A DNA stretch of 64,000 nucleotides from JAHKLT01 sp046197865 (GCF_046197865.1 NZ_CP166990.1:248001-312000), one strand, 5' to 3'. Shown: positions 9,143 through 18,363, numbered from the stretch's first letter. A program made the numbers and translations. The notes: generated by a model from the sequence alone, not told the origin.

Positions 9143-9158
9143 AGTAACAAAAAGTTAT
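9143..9158. promoter_or_regulatory. Heat-shock operator copy 2, overlapping the grpE-side TATA box
   Basis: Identical to copies 1 and 3. It overlaps the downstream edge of the minus-strand TATA element (9155-9163), so a bound protein would block TBP/TFB or polymerase. The identity with copy 3 extends to the surrounding bases (TATAG before and ATAAA after). Confidence 0.72.
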
Positions 9159-9170
9159 ATAAAGGTTTCG
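9155..9170 (-). promoter_or_regulatory. Predicted BRE/TATA promoter of grpE-dnaK-dnaJ
   Basis: Read on the minus strand, CGAAA (9170-9166, a good archaeal BRE) is followed by CC and TTTATATAA (9163-9155). Transcription should begin about 25 bases downstream, near 9133, giving a leader of about 210 bases before the grpE ATG. The start site is inferred from archaeal promoter geometry, not measured. Confidence 0.6.
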
Positions 9171-9365
9171 ATTAAAAAATTTTTTATTAGATGATTATAT
9201 TGGCTTGTTTTAATGTAATAATTTAATTTTAATATTATTTTTAGTTAATATAATTTACATGATTTTAATTATTAATTATATTTTATTATAATTTTCTATT
9301 ATAATTATTATCTTAAATTATTCATTTAATTTAATTTATTTTATTTTTTAAAAAAATTTTATTAT

Positions 9366-9381
9366 AGTAACAAAAAGTTAT
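9366..9381. promoter_or_regulatory. Heat-shock operator copy 3, overlapping the regulator's own promoter
   Basis: The third exact copy of AGTAACAAAAAGTTAT. It runs into TTATATAAA (9378-9386), the plus-strand TATA box about 25 bases before the regulator's ATG at 9410. This implies autoregulation and a leaderless or nearly leaderless mRNA, since no ribosome binding site precedes that ATG. Confidence 0.72.
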
Positions 9382-9409
9382 ATAAACATGAACTTACAAA
9401 AGATAATAT

Positions 9410-10006
9410 ATGGAAAATATAGATACTAATAAAAAAAATCAAAGTAGCCCTAAAAATGATTTTGGTTTTAATATTGATTCAAATATCTATAAAAATAATA
9501 ATACTCTAGAAATAAAAGGAGATTTTGACGATTCATTTACAGATATGAATATGGAAGATATTTTAGATGTTATGGGTTGTAAAACAAGAAGAGATATCAT
9601 TAGTCTTTTAAATGATGAACCTAAATTTGTAAGTGAAATATCTAATGAATTAAACATAGGTCAAAAAGCTATCATAGAACATTTAAGAGCTATGGAAGCT
9701 ATTGGAATATTACACTCTTCTTATAAAAAAATTGTTAGAGGTAGACCAAGAAAATATTATGATATGCCTCATGATGTTAACATAAATATATCTATTACAA
9801 AAAATAGCTTTTCTATTAATATTTCTGAAGGAATAAATAAATTACAATTACCTTCTGGAGATGAATGGTCTAAATTATTAAACATTGAAAAACGAATCGA
9901 TAATGGTCATTGGGAAGCTATTGAAGAGCTTAAAAATCAAATAAGATTATATGATAATCTTAAAGAAAGAGCAGAATATATTTTAGAGCGAACTTCTAAA
10001 AAATAA
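9410..10006 (+). CDS. ArsR-like winged-helix regulator, candidate heat-shock repressor
   Basis: A 198-residue cytoplasmic DNA-binding protein. The acidic, Asn-rich N-terminus (1-45) is followed by a winged helix at about 48-125: 'DILDVMGCKTRRDIISLLNDEPKFVSEISNELNIGQ' includes the recognition helix, and 'RGRPRKYY' forms the wing. A short sandwich and helical C-terminal region follows. ArsR-like proteins of this size sit beside grpE-dnaK-dnaJ in related methanogens, from memory. It is transcribed away from grpE, and the same palindrome lies in both promoters. This supports a repressor of the chaperone operon and of itself, similar in logic to archaeal Phr/HSR1. DNA binding is not demonstrated. 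Confidence 0.8.
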   Translation: MENIDTNKKNQSSPKNDFGFNIDSNIYKNNNTLEIKGDFDDSFTDMNMEDILDVMGCKTRRDIISLLNDEPKFVSEISNELNIGQKAIIEHLRAMEAIGILHSSYKKIVRGRPRKYYDMPHDVNINISITKNSFSINISEGINKLQLPSGDEWSKLLNIEKRIDNGHWEAIEELKNQIRLYDNLKERAEYILERTSKK

Positions 10007-10008
10007 TT

Positions 10009-12303
10009 TTAATTTAAACTAGCTATTATTGCTTGACCAAGAGATACTGATCCATCTCCTGGACAAGTATTTTTATGTTGAATAACTTTTAAGCCACTAT
10101 TTTTAATATTTTGAACACATCTAACAGTAATAGCTTCATTATAAAAAACACCACCAGTAAGTCCAATAGTGCCTATTTTTTCTTTATCTGCAGATTTAAT
10201 AGCTATTTCACTTAATCCATCACTAATTGTATTTTGACTAGCTGCAGCTATTTCTTTAATACGTTCTCCTTTATCTATAAGCTTAATAACATTATATACT
10301 AAATCATTAGTATCTAAAATTAAGCGATTATCTTCTTTTTTAATAATAGGCTGAATTTCTATAGTTCCATTTGCATTATGTGCAACTGATTCTAATTTCA
10401 TAGAACATTCTCCTTCATATGTTCTCTCACCACATATCTTTAAAGCAGTAGAAATAGAATCTAATATTCTACCTGTACTTGTTGTAGTTGAAACATTTAA
10501 ATTTTTATCTAATTGATTTATAACATTTTTAATTTCGTTTGCACCATGTTTAAAGTAATCTTTATAATTTTCAATCATTAATTTTTCTAAATCATCACTT
10601 TCTATATTATTATATAATATAGATTCTAACATTCGTGCTGGATATTTTGTAGATCTATCTCCACCAGGCATCCTTTGACTAGCAAGTGATCCCATTCTTT
10701 TAAATGTTTTAATGTCAGTATAAAGTACTTCTCCACCCCAACTTGTACCATCACTTCCATAACCTGTTCCGTCTGCGCAAATAGCTATAAATTTATCAAT
10801 GTTGTGATCATTTGCAAGTGCAGCAGCATGTGCATGGTGGTGTTGAACTGGTAATGTGTTACAAGAGTATTTATCACTTAACTCATTAGCTAATTTTGTT
10901 GTAAAAAACTGAGGATGCATATCATGAGCAATAATATCAAATTCATCAATTTTAGTAATTTTAATCATATGATTAATTGCACTTTTTAAAAATTCCAATG
11001 TTTTGTATTTATTTGTATTTCCAATGTGTTGAGATGGATAAATTAAGTTTTCTTTTCTAAGTGCAAAGGTAACATCTAGTTCAGGTCCTAATGCTAGTAC
11101 TTTAGAGTTATTAAGTGAATATTTTTCACTAATTTTATATGGTTCTGGTGTATAACTTCTTGAACGTCTAATAAATGCCAACTCATCATTTCTAAATCTT
11201 ATAACAGAATCATCACATCTATTAATTATTCTTCTATTATGAATTAGGAAATAATCAGCTATTTTATCTAGATTTAAAATTTCCTCATTTGTAATCATCA
11301 TCGGCTCACCAGGCACATTAGCTGATGTCATAACCAATGTATCTAGATTATTATCAAATAATAAATAATGCATTGGTGAGTAGGGTAGCATTACTCCAAT
11401 ATTGTGTAATGTAGGTGCCAGGGAATTTGGAAAATGATAATTTTCACCTTTGCTTAAAACAACTATTGGTCGTTTATTAGAAACTAATGTTTTCTCTTCC
11501 TTTTTAGATATTTTAGAAAAACTTTTTACAGTTTCAATATCTTTACTCATAACAGCAAAAGGTTGATTAAATCTTCCTAATTTTTTTCTTAATTTAGTAA
11601 TTGCCTCACCATTATAAGCATCACAAACAAGATGTGTTCCACCAATTCCTTTAATAGCTATTATTTTTCCATTAGCTAAATACTCTCTTGATTTAGATAT
11701 AGGATCACTTAAATCTAATTTTTCTTTTTTATTATTGTAAAGTTCCATTTGTGGTCCACATGCGGGACAACAAATTGCTTCACCATGATAACGTCTATTA
11801 TTAGGATTAGTGTACTCTTTTAAACATTCATCACATAATGGAAAATCAATCATAGAAGTTTTATCTCTGTCATATGGAACAGATTCAATTAATGTAAATC
11901 TTGGACCACAATCAGTACATGCATTAAATGGATATCTATATCTTCTGTCATTAGGATTTTGTAATTCTTCTAGACAATTATCACAAATTGACACATCAGA
12001 TGGAATTGTTGACATTCCTGAATACTTATCCATGCTTTCAAGTATTTTAAAATCATTAAATTCATCAATATCAATATCTTCTATTTTTATAGAATCTATT
12101 CTAGCTATTGGAGGAATATTACTTTCAAGCTCTTTTATGAAATCTTCAATTTTGATATTATCTCCTTGTAAGATTATCTCAACAACATTACCTAAATTTC
12201 TAACATATCCATTTAAACCTAGTTTATAAGCTAATCTATATACAAATGGCCTAAATCCTACTCCTTGGACAATTCCTTCAGTTAAAATTTTAATAGATTT
12301 CAT
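10009..12303 (-). CDS. hypF: Carbamoyltransferase HypF (NiFe hydrogenase maturation)
   Basis: A full-length 764-residue HypF. It makes the thiocarbamate from carbamoyl phosphate and ATP that HypE dehydrates into the CN ligands of the NiFe centre. The domains, in order, are acylphosphatase-like (1-90, 'GVGFRPFVYRL'), two zinc fingers of CxxC...CxxC type (about 105-180), a YrdC-like domain (about 200-375) and a Kae1-like domain with 'HHHAHAAALANDH' and 'DGTGYGSDGTSWGGE'. It serves hydrogenases such as the Ehb complex encoded at 43-52 kb. It converges with the regulator gene, with only 2 bp between stops, and diverges from larB. Confidence 0.97.
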   Translation of the reverse strand: MKSIKILTEGIVQGVGFRPFVYRLAYKLGLNGYVRNLGNVVEIILQGDNIKIEDFIKELESNIPPIARIDSIKIEDIDIDEFNDFKILESMDKYSGMSTIPSDVSICDNCLEELQNPNDRRYRYPFNACTDCGPRFTLIESVPYDRDKTSMIDFPLCDECLKEYTNPNNRRYHGEAICCPACGPQMELYNNKKEKLDLSDPISKSREYLANGKIIAIKGIGGTHLVCDAYNGEAITKLRKKLGRFNQPFAVMSKDIETVKSFSKISKKEEKTLVSNKRPIVVLSKGENYHFPNSLAPTLHNIGVMLPYSPMHYLLFDNNLDTLVMTSANVPGEPMMITNEEILNLDKIADYFLIHNRRIINRCDDSVIRFRNDELAFIRRSRSYTPEPYKISEKYSLNNSKVLALGPELDVTFALRKENLIYPSQHIGNTNKYKTLEFLKSAINHMIKITKIDEFDIIAHDMHPQFFTTKLANELSDKYSCNTLPVQHHHAHAAALANDHNIDKFIAICADGTGYGSDGTSWGGEVLYTDIKTFKRMGSLASQRMPGGDRSTKYPARMLESILYNNIESDDLEKLMIENYKDYFKHGANEIKNVINQLDKNLNVSTTTSTGRILDSISTALKICGERTYEGECSMKLESVAHNANGTIEIQPIIKKEDNRLILDTNDLVYNVIKLIDKGERIKEIAAASQNTISDGLSEIAIKSADKEKIGTIGLTGGVFYNEAITVRCVQNIKNSGLKVIQHKNTCPGDGSVSLGQAIIASLN

Positions 12304-12392
12304 TTTTTAAAAAATATCCATATTTTAAATAATTAAAAATATATATTAATAGTATATTATTATATTAATTATATATTAAAATTTGTGATTTG

Positions 12393-13157
12393 ATGAGAAA
12401 TTTACTAGAAAAACTTTTAGATGGGAAAATAACACTTGATCAATGTGAAACCCTTTTAAAAGCCCAAAATATCCAAGAATTAGGAGATAATATTAAATTA
12501 GATTTAAAAAGAAAAGATAGAACTGGTTTTCCAGAAGCTATTTTTGCTGAGAATAAATCTGATGAAGATATAATTTTAATTATCAACTCACATATTGAAA
12601 AAAATGATGATAATCTTATTATTACTCGCCTAGATTCCAATAGGTTTGATTTAATTAAAGATGAAATCTCATCAAAAGATAAAGATTTTAAACTAATTTT
12701 TAATAAAAAAGCAAGAATTCTCATTGTAAAACTTAGGCAAGTAGAAAATAAAGACTTTAAAGTCGGCATTATAACAGCAGGCACATCTGATATTCCTGTT
12801 GGTGAGGAAGCTAAAGTTATTATAGAAGAGTCAGGTCATAAAACAATTACATCATATGATATTGGAGTAGCTGGTATTCATAGGTTATTTCCTCAAATAT
12901 CTAAAATGATTGAAGAAGATGTTAAAGTTCTTATTGTATGTGCTGGAATGGAAGGAGCATTACCTTCTGTTGTTGCAGGTCTTGTTGATATTCCAGTTAT
13001 TGGTGTACCTACATCTGTTGGTTATGGTGTTGGAGAAGGTGGAATTGCAGCTTTATATTCAATGCTTCAATCTTGTGCTCCTGGAATAGCTGTTGTAAAT
13101 ATTGATAATGGTTTTGGTGCAGGTGTTTTTGCACTTTCAATTGTTAATAACTTATAA
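12393..13157 (+). CDS. larB: LarB-like carboxylase (nickel-pincer cofactor family)
   Basis: A protein of about 254 residues. The C-terminal half has the PurE-like fold: 'KVGIITAGTSDIPVGEEA', 'YDIGVAGIHRL', 'VLIVCAGMEGALPSVVAGL', 'PVIGVPTSVGYG'. LarB carboxylates and hydrolyses nicotinic acid adenine dinucleotide in nickel-pincer nucleotide synthesis; older annotations call the family PurE-related. ATG at 12393 is preferred over the adjacent TTG at 12390, with GTGAT upstream. LarC/LarE are not in the window. It is followed after 16 bp by a GNAT gene and is divergent from hypF, another nickel-linked gene, which may be coincidence. Confidence 0.88.
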   Translation: MRNLLEKLLDGKITLDQCETLLKAQNIQELGDNIKLDLKRKDRTGFPEAIFAENKSDEDIILIINSHIEKNDDNLIITRLDSNRFDLIKDEISSKDKDFKLIFNKKARILIVKLRQVENKDFKVGIITAGTSDIPVGEEAKVIIEESGHKTITSYDIGVAGIHRLFPQISKMIEEDVKVLIVCAGMEGALPSVVAGLVDIPVIGVPTSVGYGVGEGGIAALYSMLQSCAPGIAVVNIDNGFGAGVFALSIVNNL

Positions 13158-13173
13158 GGATTTTTCTAAAAAA

Positions 13174-13782
13174 ATGATTTATGAAGATTTTAACCCAAAA
13201 TATCATGATACTTTTAAAATAGCTAAGTTAAAGTATGATGTAGATTTTAGAACTTATGAGATGTTTTTTAATGATAAAAATAAAGCTATTCTAGCTATTA
13301 AATATTCTTTAGAAATTACAGACCCTTCTGATTATTTTAAAATGAAAATTGTATTAGATGATGAATCTAAGGAAATTTTAGCTTTTCTAAGTTATTATAG
13401 TAAAAATAAAAATACATTTATTAAAGATACAATTACTTTATTTCAAAACTTGAAATTTATAGATGCATTAAAGCTATTTTTAATTGACCTCCTAGATTAT
13501 TTTGTACTAGCAGATTTTACAGATAACGATATTTATTTAGCAGAATTAGCAGTTGATTCTTCTAAAAGAGGTCAAGGAATTGGTGCTAAAATTTTAAATC
13601 ATTGTATTGAAAGTTTTAAAAATAAAGGGTATAAAAAACTAATTTTAGATGTAGATTTTAGAAATGATAAAGCTAAAACACTTTATGAGAAATTAGGTTT
13701 TAAAGAATTTAATAAAAAGAGATTAAAATTTTTAAATTTTGAAAGAGGAATGTATAATATGGAATATGAATTAAATGAATAG
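13174..13782 (+). CDS. GNAT-family N-acetyltransferase
   Basis: A 202-residue protein whose C-terminal half carries the GNAT acetyl-CoA site: 'LAVDSSKRGQGIGAKIL' (motif A, R/Q-x-x-G-x-G/A) followed by 'LDVDFRNDKAKTLYEKLGFKE'. The N-terminal region is divergent, so the substrate cannot be named. The ATG at 13174 sits 13 bases after AAGGA. A longer frame opens upstream inside larB but would add unrelated sequence. It is probably co-transcribed with larB, and it converges on hisE with almost no spacer. Confidence 0.85.
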   Translation: MIYEDFNPKYHDTFKIAKLKYDVDFRTYEMFFNDKNKAILAIKYSLEITDPSDYFKMKIVLDDESKEILAFLSYYSKNKNTFIKDTITLFQNLKFIDALKLFLIDLLDYFVLADFTDNDIYLAELAVDSSKRGQGIGAKILNHCIESFKNKGYKKLILDVDFRNDKAKTLYEKLGFKEFNKKRLKFLNFERGMYNMEYELNE

Positions 13783-13783
13783 T

Positions 13784-14074
13784 TTATTTTCTTCTTTTTT
13801 CAAATTCTTCATATACATCATCTAATGGGATGTTTTTTTGAACGAGTATCATTAATGTATGAAAAATCAAATCAACAGATTCATGAACAAGGTTTTCATT
13901 ATTTTTAGAAGCTATTAATACTTCACCTGTTTCTTCTGCAATCTTTTCAAGTATTTTATCTTCTGCCTTTTTAGAGCTATCTTTCATTAAATTAGATGTA
14001 TATGAGTCTATTGGATTATCTCTTCTATTTTCTAATACTTCATAAACTTCCCTAATTATGTTTTCATTTACCAT
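13784..14074 (-). CDS. hisE: Phosphoribosyl-ATP pyrophosphatase HisE
   Basis: A 96-residue MazG-fold enzyme that hydrolyses phosphoribosyl-ATP to phosphoribosyl-AMP, the second step of histidine synthesis. Visible family features are 'SYTSNLMKDSSKKAEDKILEKIAEETGEVLIA' with the metal-binding EE pair and the downstream 'ESVDLIFHTLMIL' E-x-x-D element. The length is normal. It lies 4 bp after the CBS-ParB gene on the same strand, downstream of gatB, so the three are probably one transcript. No other his genes are nearby. Confidence 0.94.
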   Translation of the reverse strand: MVNENIIREVYEVLENRRDNPIDSYTSNLMKDSSKKAEDKILEKIAEETGEVLIASKNNENLVHESVDLIFHTLMILVQKNIPLDDVYEEFEKRRK

Positions 14075-14078
14075 AAAA

Positions 14079-14891
14079 TCACTTCTTCTCTTGAGATTGT
14101 TTTATACTTTCTGTAATTGCAATTAATGGGTGTTGTGCATCATCAATAATTTTTATATCATCAAATGTTTTAACTCCATAATCATCTGCAGTCTTTTCTA
14201 AACCTAATTCAATATCAGAATGGATGTTAATTACATATGCATCAATTTTATCACAGCCTAATTTTCTTGCAGCTATTGCTCTGTGATGACCATCAACTAA
14301 AATCCAACGATTTCCAGTTTTTACAACAATTACTGGTTCTGCAAGACCTCTTTTAATTTCATAGATTCTTCCTTCAAGTTCATCTGCATAAACTCTATCT
14401 TGTGTTGGCCTTAAATTTTTAGTACTAACTTTCATATGTTGTATTTCAGTTTTAACACCATATAATGCTTCTAAGGTACTTTTAAAATATTCTACTTTAT
14501 TTGGTGTTGTCCTTTCAATATGAGATCTGACCATATCTGTATTTGTAATGATTCCTATTAAAGATCCATCACTATCAACTACAGGAAGTCTTGAAACACC
14601 TCTTCTAAACATTACTCTGGATGCATCATCTATGGACATTTCTTCATTAGCTACTATTAAATCAGTGCTCATTAAATCTTTAACAGAATCTGCCCAATCT
14701 TTTAATAAAATATCAAAAGCTGTTACCATTCCAATTAATTTATCTTCATCGTCAACTACTGGATAACTATTGTGATTACTTTCTTTCATTATTTTTATGA
14801 CAGTTTCAGTTGGTGTTTCTGCTTTAACACTAATAACGTCTTTTGTCATATAATCTTTAACTAATGATTTTTCACTCACAAAATCCCTCAT
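14079..14891 (-). CDS. Two-CBS-domain protein fused to a ParB-like domain
   Basis: A 270-residue protein. Residues about 10-130 are a CBS pair ('VKDYMTKDVISV', 'PVVDDEDKLIGMVTAFDIL', 'VKDLMSTDLIVA', 'PVVDSDGSLIGIITNTDMV') that likely senses an adenosyl nucleotide. Residues about 160-235 resemble the ParB/Srx N-terminal domain: 'RGLAEPVIVVKTGNRWILVDGHHRAIAARKLG' contains the GHHR/ERxRA-like nucleotide-binding motif. Such fusions occur in Methanobacteriales, and their role is unknown. The start codon overlaps the gatB stop (ATGA type), indicating translational coupling. A CTP- or ATP-dependent activity is possible but unproven. Confidence 0.82.
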   Translation of the reverse strand: MRDFVSEKSLVKDYMTKDVISVKAETPTETVIKIMKESNHNSYPVVDDEDKLIGMVTAFDILLKDWADSVKDLMSTDLIVANEEMSIDDASRVMFRRGVSRLPVVDSDGSLIGIITNTDMVRSHIERTTPNKVEYFKSTLEALYGVKTEIQHMKVSTKNLRPTQDRVYADELEGRIYEIKRGLAEPVIVVKTGNRWILVDGHHRAIAARKLGCDKIDAYVINIHSDIELGLEKTADDYGVKTFDDIKIIDDAQHPLIAITESIKQSQEKK

Positions 14892-16243
14892 TAATCAATT
14901 CTATCTTTAATTAATTTTACAGTTTCTCCAGGATCTGCTTTTCCTCGTGTTAGTTTCATTACTTGTCCAACTAAAAAGTTTAGAGAAGCCTTTTGACCTT
15001 CTTTATAATCTTCAATAGCTTTAGGATTATCTTCAATAGCCTTTTCAACTGCAGCTATTATTTCATCATCTTTAACAATTCCAATTAATCCTTGCTCTTC
15101 AGCTATTGCTTTTGGTGTTTGTTTATTATTTGGTAAATGTTCAATTATACGTTGACCTGCTTTAGTTGTAATTTCTTTATTTTGAAGCATATTAAATAGT
15201 TCAATTAAATCTTCAACAAGAATTTCACTATCTTTATAGCTCATTTTATTATATGTTAAAACTCTTTTTAACTCATCTTTCATCCACATTGCAGCAAATG
15301 CAGGATCAATAATTTTAGATACTTCCTCATAAGCCTCAGCAAGATCTAATTCTGATGTTAAAACTTTTGCAGATTCTTCATCAATATTATAAGTTTCCAT
15401 ATATCTTTTGACTTTATTATGTGGTGCTTCTGGCATCACTTCAGCTACACTAGCTATTTGTTCATCAGTAATTCCCATTGGTGGAAGATCAGGATCAGGT
15501 ATAAATCTATAATCATCAGCATCTTCTTTTAATCTCATAGCTACTGTAATCATTTGAGATTCAAGAAATGCACGTGTTTCTTGTTTGATTTCTACTCCTC
15601 TTTTCATTAGGTTTTTTTGACGAACAAGTTCAAATTTTAAAGCTTTATATGCGCCTTTAATTGAGTTGATGTTTTTCATTTCTACTCTATTTCCACCTTC
15701 AATAGAAACATTTACATCAGCTCTCATAGTACCTTCACCTCTTGCTCCTCCACTATATTGAAGTACTCTAATAAGTTCTTTTAAAAAAGTCCTAGCTTCT
15801 TCTGGTGAGTGCATATCTGGTTCTGTTACAATTTCAACAAGTGGAATTCCTGAACGATTAAAATCAACTATTCCTCTATCTGGTTTAAATTGACCTGGAT
15901 CTTCTTCCATATGAATTTCTCTAATTCTGATTCCATTTAATTCGCCTTCATATCCTATAGGAACTGAAGTTCTCTGAAATCCAGATGGTAAATCAGGATA
16001 ATCATAATGTTTTCTCATGAAATAAGTGAAATTTTTATCGATTTTACAGTTAAGCATTAAAGAAATCATTAAAGCATTTTCTATTGCTTTTTCATTTGTT
16101 GGATATGGTTTTGCACCTGGTTGATTTAAACAAACTGGGCATATGTTTGTATTTGCAGGAGCTTCTTGATAGTTAGTTTGACATTCACAAAATAATTTAG
16201 ATTCTGTTTCTAATTGTACGTGTATTTCAAGCCCACATTTCAT
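14891..16243 (-). CDS. gatB: Aspartyl/glutamyl-tRNA amidotransferase subunit B
   Basis: A 450-residue GatB. With GatA and GatC it converts Asp-tRNA(Asn), and in some organisms Glu-tRNA(Gln), to the amide form. It shows 'GLEIHVQLETESKLFC', 'NTNICPVCLNQPGAKP', 'FNRSGIPLVEIVTEPD', 'GTMRADVNVSI' and the YqeY-like C-terminal helical domain that grips tRNA. The zinc-site cysteines (C18-x-C20 and C35-x2-C38) are present. Archaea use GatDE for Gln, so this one mainly serves Asn. gatA and gatC are not in the window. There is no clear ribosome binding site before ATG, so it may be leaderless. Confidence 0.95.
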   Translation of the reverse strand: MKCGLEIHVQLETESKLFCECQTNYQEAPANTNICPVCLNQPGAKPYPTNEKAIENALMISLMLNCKIDKNFTYFMRKHYDYPDLPSGFQRTSVPIGYEGELNGIRIREIHMEEDPGQFKPDRGIVDFNRSGIPLVEIVTEPDMHSPEEARTFLKELIRVLQYSGGARGEGTMRADVNVSIEGGNRVEMKNINSIKGAYKALKFELVRQKNLMKRGVEIKQETRAFLESQMITVAMRLKEDADDYRFIPDPDLPPMGITDEQIASVAEVMPEAPHNKVKRYMETYNIDEESAKVLTSELDLAEAYEEVSKIIDPAFAAMWMKDELKRVLTYNKMSYKDSEILVEDLIELFNMLQNKEITTKAGQRIIEHLPNNKQTPKAIAEEQGLIGIVKDDEIIAAVEKAIEDNPKAIEDYKEGQKASLNFLVGQVMKLTRGKADPGETVKLIKDRID

Positions 16244-16414
16244 ATTGACGCTAATATTAATTCCTCCACTTGGAAATTTTTATAATAATTTGTATAATTT
16301 GAAAATTTTTATTATATACTATATTTCTTAGTATTTTCATATAAATATTTCTTAAATTTTTTTCAATAAAGTACTTAAACTTTTAAAATAAACTAATATA
16401 TGTAGGTGATTAAT

Positions 16415-16921
16415 ATGGAAAAATCAAAATTAGCTATTTTAATAGTCATAATTGTAGTTGTGATTGTTGGAATTGCTGGAGTCCTTTTATTAAATAATGG
16501 ATCTAGTGATGATAATAATACAAACACAACTAATAAAAATGATTCAAATAAAAACATATCTGATAATTCTACTAGTAAAAACAAGACTGTTGTAACTCAT
16601 GATGTTTCAGCTGTTCAAGAAGGTCCTTCTGCAGCTAAAGAAGGTTCAACTGTCACTGTAAAATGGACTGTTACTAATAAAGGAAGTTTATCTATTACTA
16701 ATGTAAAAGGTATAAGTCAATATGGAGATTATAACTTCGGCACTATTGAGCCTGGTCAATCAAAAACTACAAGTTTTGAGCTTTCAACTCAAGGTCCTTA
16801 TGATGAAAACGAATCTGAAAAACAAGAAAGTCTCTTTATTGGTGGCTTCGGTCTTGAATATGATTTTAATGGAAAACATTTTAAAACAAATTCAAATACC
16901 ATTGAAATTGCTCTAAATTAA
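16415..16921 (+). CDS. Membrane-anchored exported protein with a CARDB-like domain
   Basis: A 168-residue protein. A lysine at the N-terminus and a long hydrophobic segment (about 5-27) anchor it. A Ser/Asn/Asp/Thr-rich linker follows (about 30-60), then a beta-rich extracellular domain with 'GPSAAKEGSTVTVKWTVTNKGSLSITNVKG' and 'GTIEPGQSKTTSFEL', resembling CARDB/DUF11-type beta sandwiches. The ATG at 16415 follows GGTGAT, and an in-frame GTG nine bases earlier overlaps that site. The function is unknown. It is convergent with the radical SAM gene. Confidence 0.7.
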   Translation: MEKSKLAILIVIIVVVIVGIAGVLLLNNGSSDDNNTNTTNKNDSNKNISDNSTSKNKTVVTHDVSAVQEGPSAAKEGSTVTVKWTVTNKGSLSITNVKGISQYGDYNFGTIEPGQSKTTSFELSTQGPYDENESEKQESLFIGGFGLEYDFNGKHFKTNSNTIEIALN

Positions 16922-17908
16922 TCAAATTTTCTTTGATTTTTTTATATATCTTTTTATGAAATCAGTATATTCATTATTGATTTCACTTTCTTCTTTTCCT
17001 AATTTTTCAATATCTGTGAATGTTCCTTTTAAAGATCTACCTGTCCATTTAACTTCTTGTTCTACTCGTTTACCGTATCGACTTGCAAACATCTTAAATA
17101 AAGGAAACTTTGTAATTCCATTAGCTCCACTTAAAATTAATATTCCAATATTAGCTAAATTATCTATCCAAGTTCCACAAATGATTTCAATTTTTGGAAA
17201 GTTCAATCTTATAGTAGATACAACTTGAGAATAATATAAAGATGCAGGTTGTGATTCATTTTCAAATTCAGTACCTTCGTGGGGATTTAATGAATAAAAA
17301 ATAATTCTATCAATCTTATTTAATTTTATATAATCAATTAAATAATCTAAATCATCTAATGTTTCACCAAGACCTAAAATTATTGTAATAGCTTTTTTAT
17401 AACCTAAATCACCAGCTGAAGATAACATTTCACTTATTTTATCAATTGGTTTACTTGGACATATTTCATCGTGGAGTTTAGGATTAGCTACTTCTAATGC
17501 ACCAGTAATACCAATAATCTCATCACCAAATTGATCAAGTTCATTTGTAATTCCAGTATTTAACCAAACACCTTTGCCTGTTATGTTCTTAATGTTTTGA
17601 GCTATATCTTTAATTTCAAGTGTTGTAAAGGATTCATATCCTCCAGATAAAAACTCTATATTCCACCCTAATCGAGCACACATTTCAGCTTCTGCATAAA
17701 TGTTATTTACTTGCCTTTTAGCTTTACTAGATTCTTTTATACGATCTTTTTGAGTACTCATATAACAAAATTTACAATCTCCTTTATCACACCACCATGA
17801 TAGAAAAATTGCTCTCTCTAATGTTATTTCATTAGAATGATGTTTAAGTGTTAACTTATTAGCTTTTTCTATTGATTTTAAAATTTCAAAGCTATCAATA
17901 TTATTCAT
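16922..17908 (-). CDS. BioB-like radical SAM protein with a CX4CX2C cluster motif
   Basis: A 328-residue radical SAM enzyme. The cluster-binding cysteines are C40, C45 and C48 ('WWCDKGDCKFCYMS'), a CX4CX2C spacing instead of the usual CX3CX2C. 'EFLSGGYES' matches the SAM-binding GGE position, and the downstream 'LGLGETLDDLDYLIDYI' resembles the BioB/HydE/PylB branch. HmdB, in the same branch, has CX5CX2C (established), so variant spacing occurs here. The product is unknown. The C-terminal third ends with a Lys-rich tail and has no extra cluster cysteines of a BioB [2Fe-2S] type that I can see. Confidence 0.78.
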   Translation of the reverse strand: MNNIDSFEILKSIEKANKLTLKHHSNEITLERAIFLSWWCDKGDCKFCYMSTQKDRIKESSKAKRQVNNIYAEAEMCARLGWNIEFLSGGYESFTTLEIKDIAQNIKNITGKGVWLNTGITNELDQFGDEIIGITGALEVANPKLHDEICPSKPIDKISEMLSSAGDLGYKKAITIILGLGETLDDLDYLIDYIKLNKIDRIIFYSLNPHEGTEFENESQPASLYYSQVVSTIRLNFPKIEIICGTWIDNLANIGILILSGANGITKFPLFKMFASRYGKRVEQEVKWTGRSLKGTFTDIEKLGKEESEINNEYTDFIKRYIKKSKKI

Positions 17909-18108
17909 ATTTTTATTATTTTTTTCATAATAGTTAAACTTTATATATGATGTTTAAGAAAAATTAATTTGTTGTGTAATTAATTTGGTTTTTGTAGGAT
18001 TATACAAAAGGTTTATATATAATAATTATCAACTTATTATTACTGTTTAAATTCTATCGAATTTTAAACATGGGTATGTTTCATGGTTAAATGCATGGGT
18101 TATCATAT

Positions 18109-18181
<73 letters not shown>

Positions 18182-18185
18182 CTTT

Positions 18186-18259
<74 letters not shown>

Positions 18260-18282
18260 TGTTATATTTTATTGTTTTGTTT

Positions 18283-18363
<81 letters not shown>

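Noticed and set aside
8922..9409. A bacterial-type CIRCE element for the dnaK operon
   Set aside because: No TTAGCACTC-N9-GAGTGCTAA-like sequence is present; the repeated palindrome is TAAC-N5-GTTA.
11810..12229. 139-codon plus-strand frame
   Set aside because: Antisense shadow of hypF; low-complexity Ser/Leu composition.
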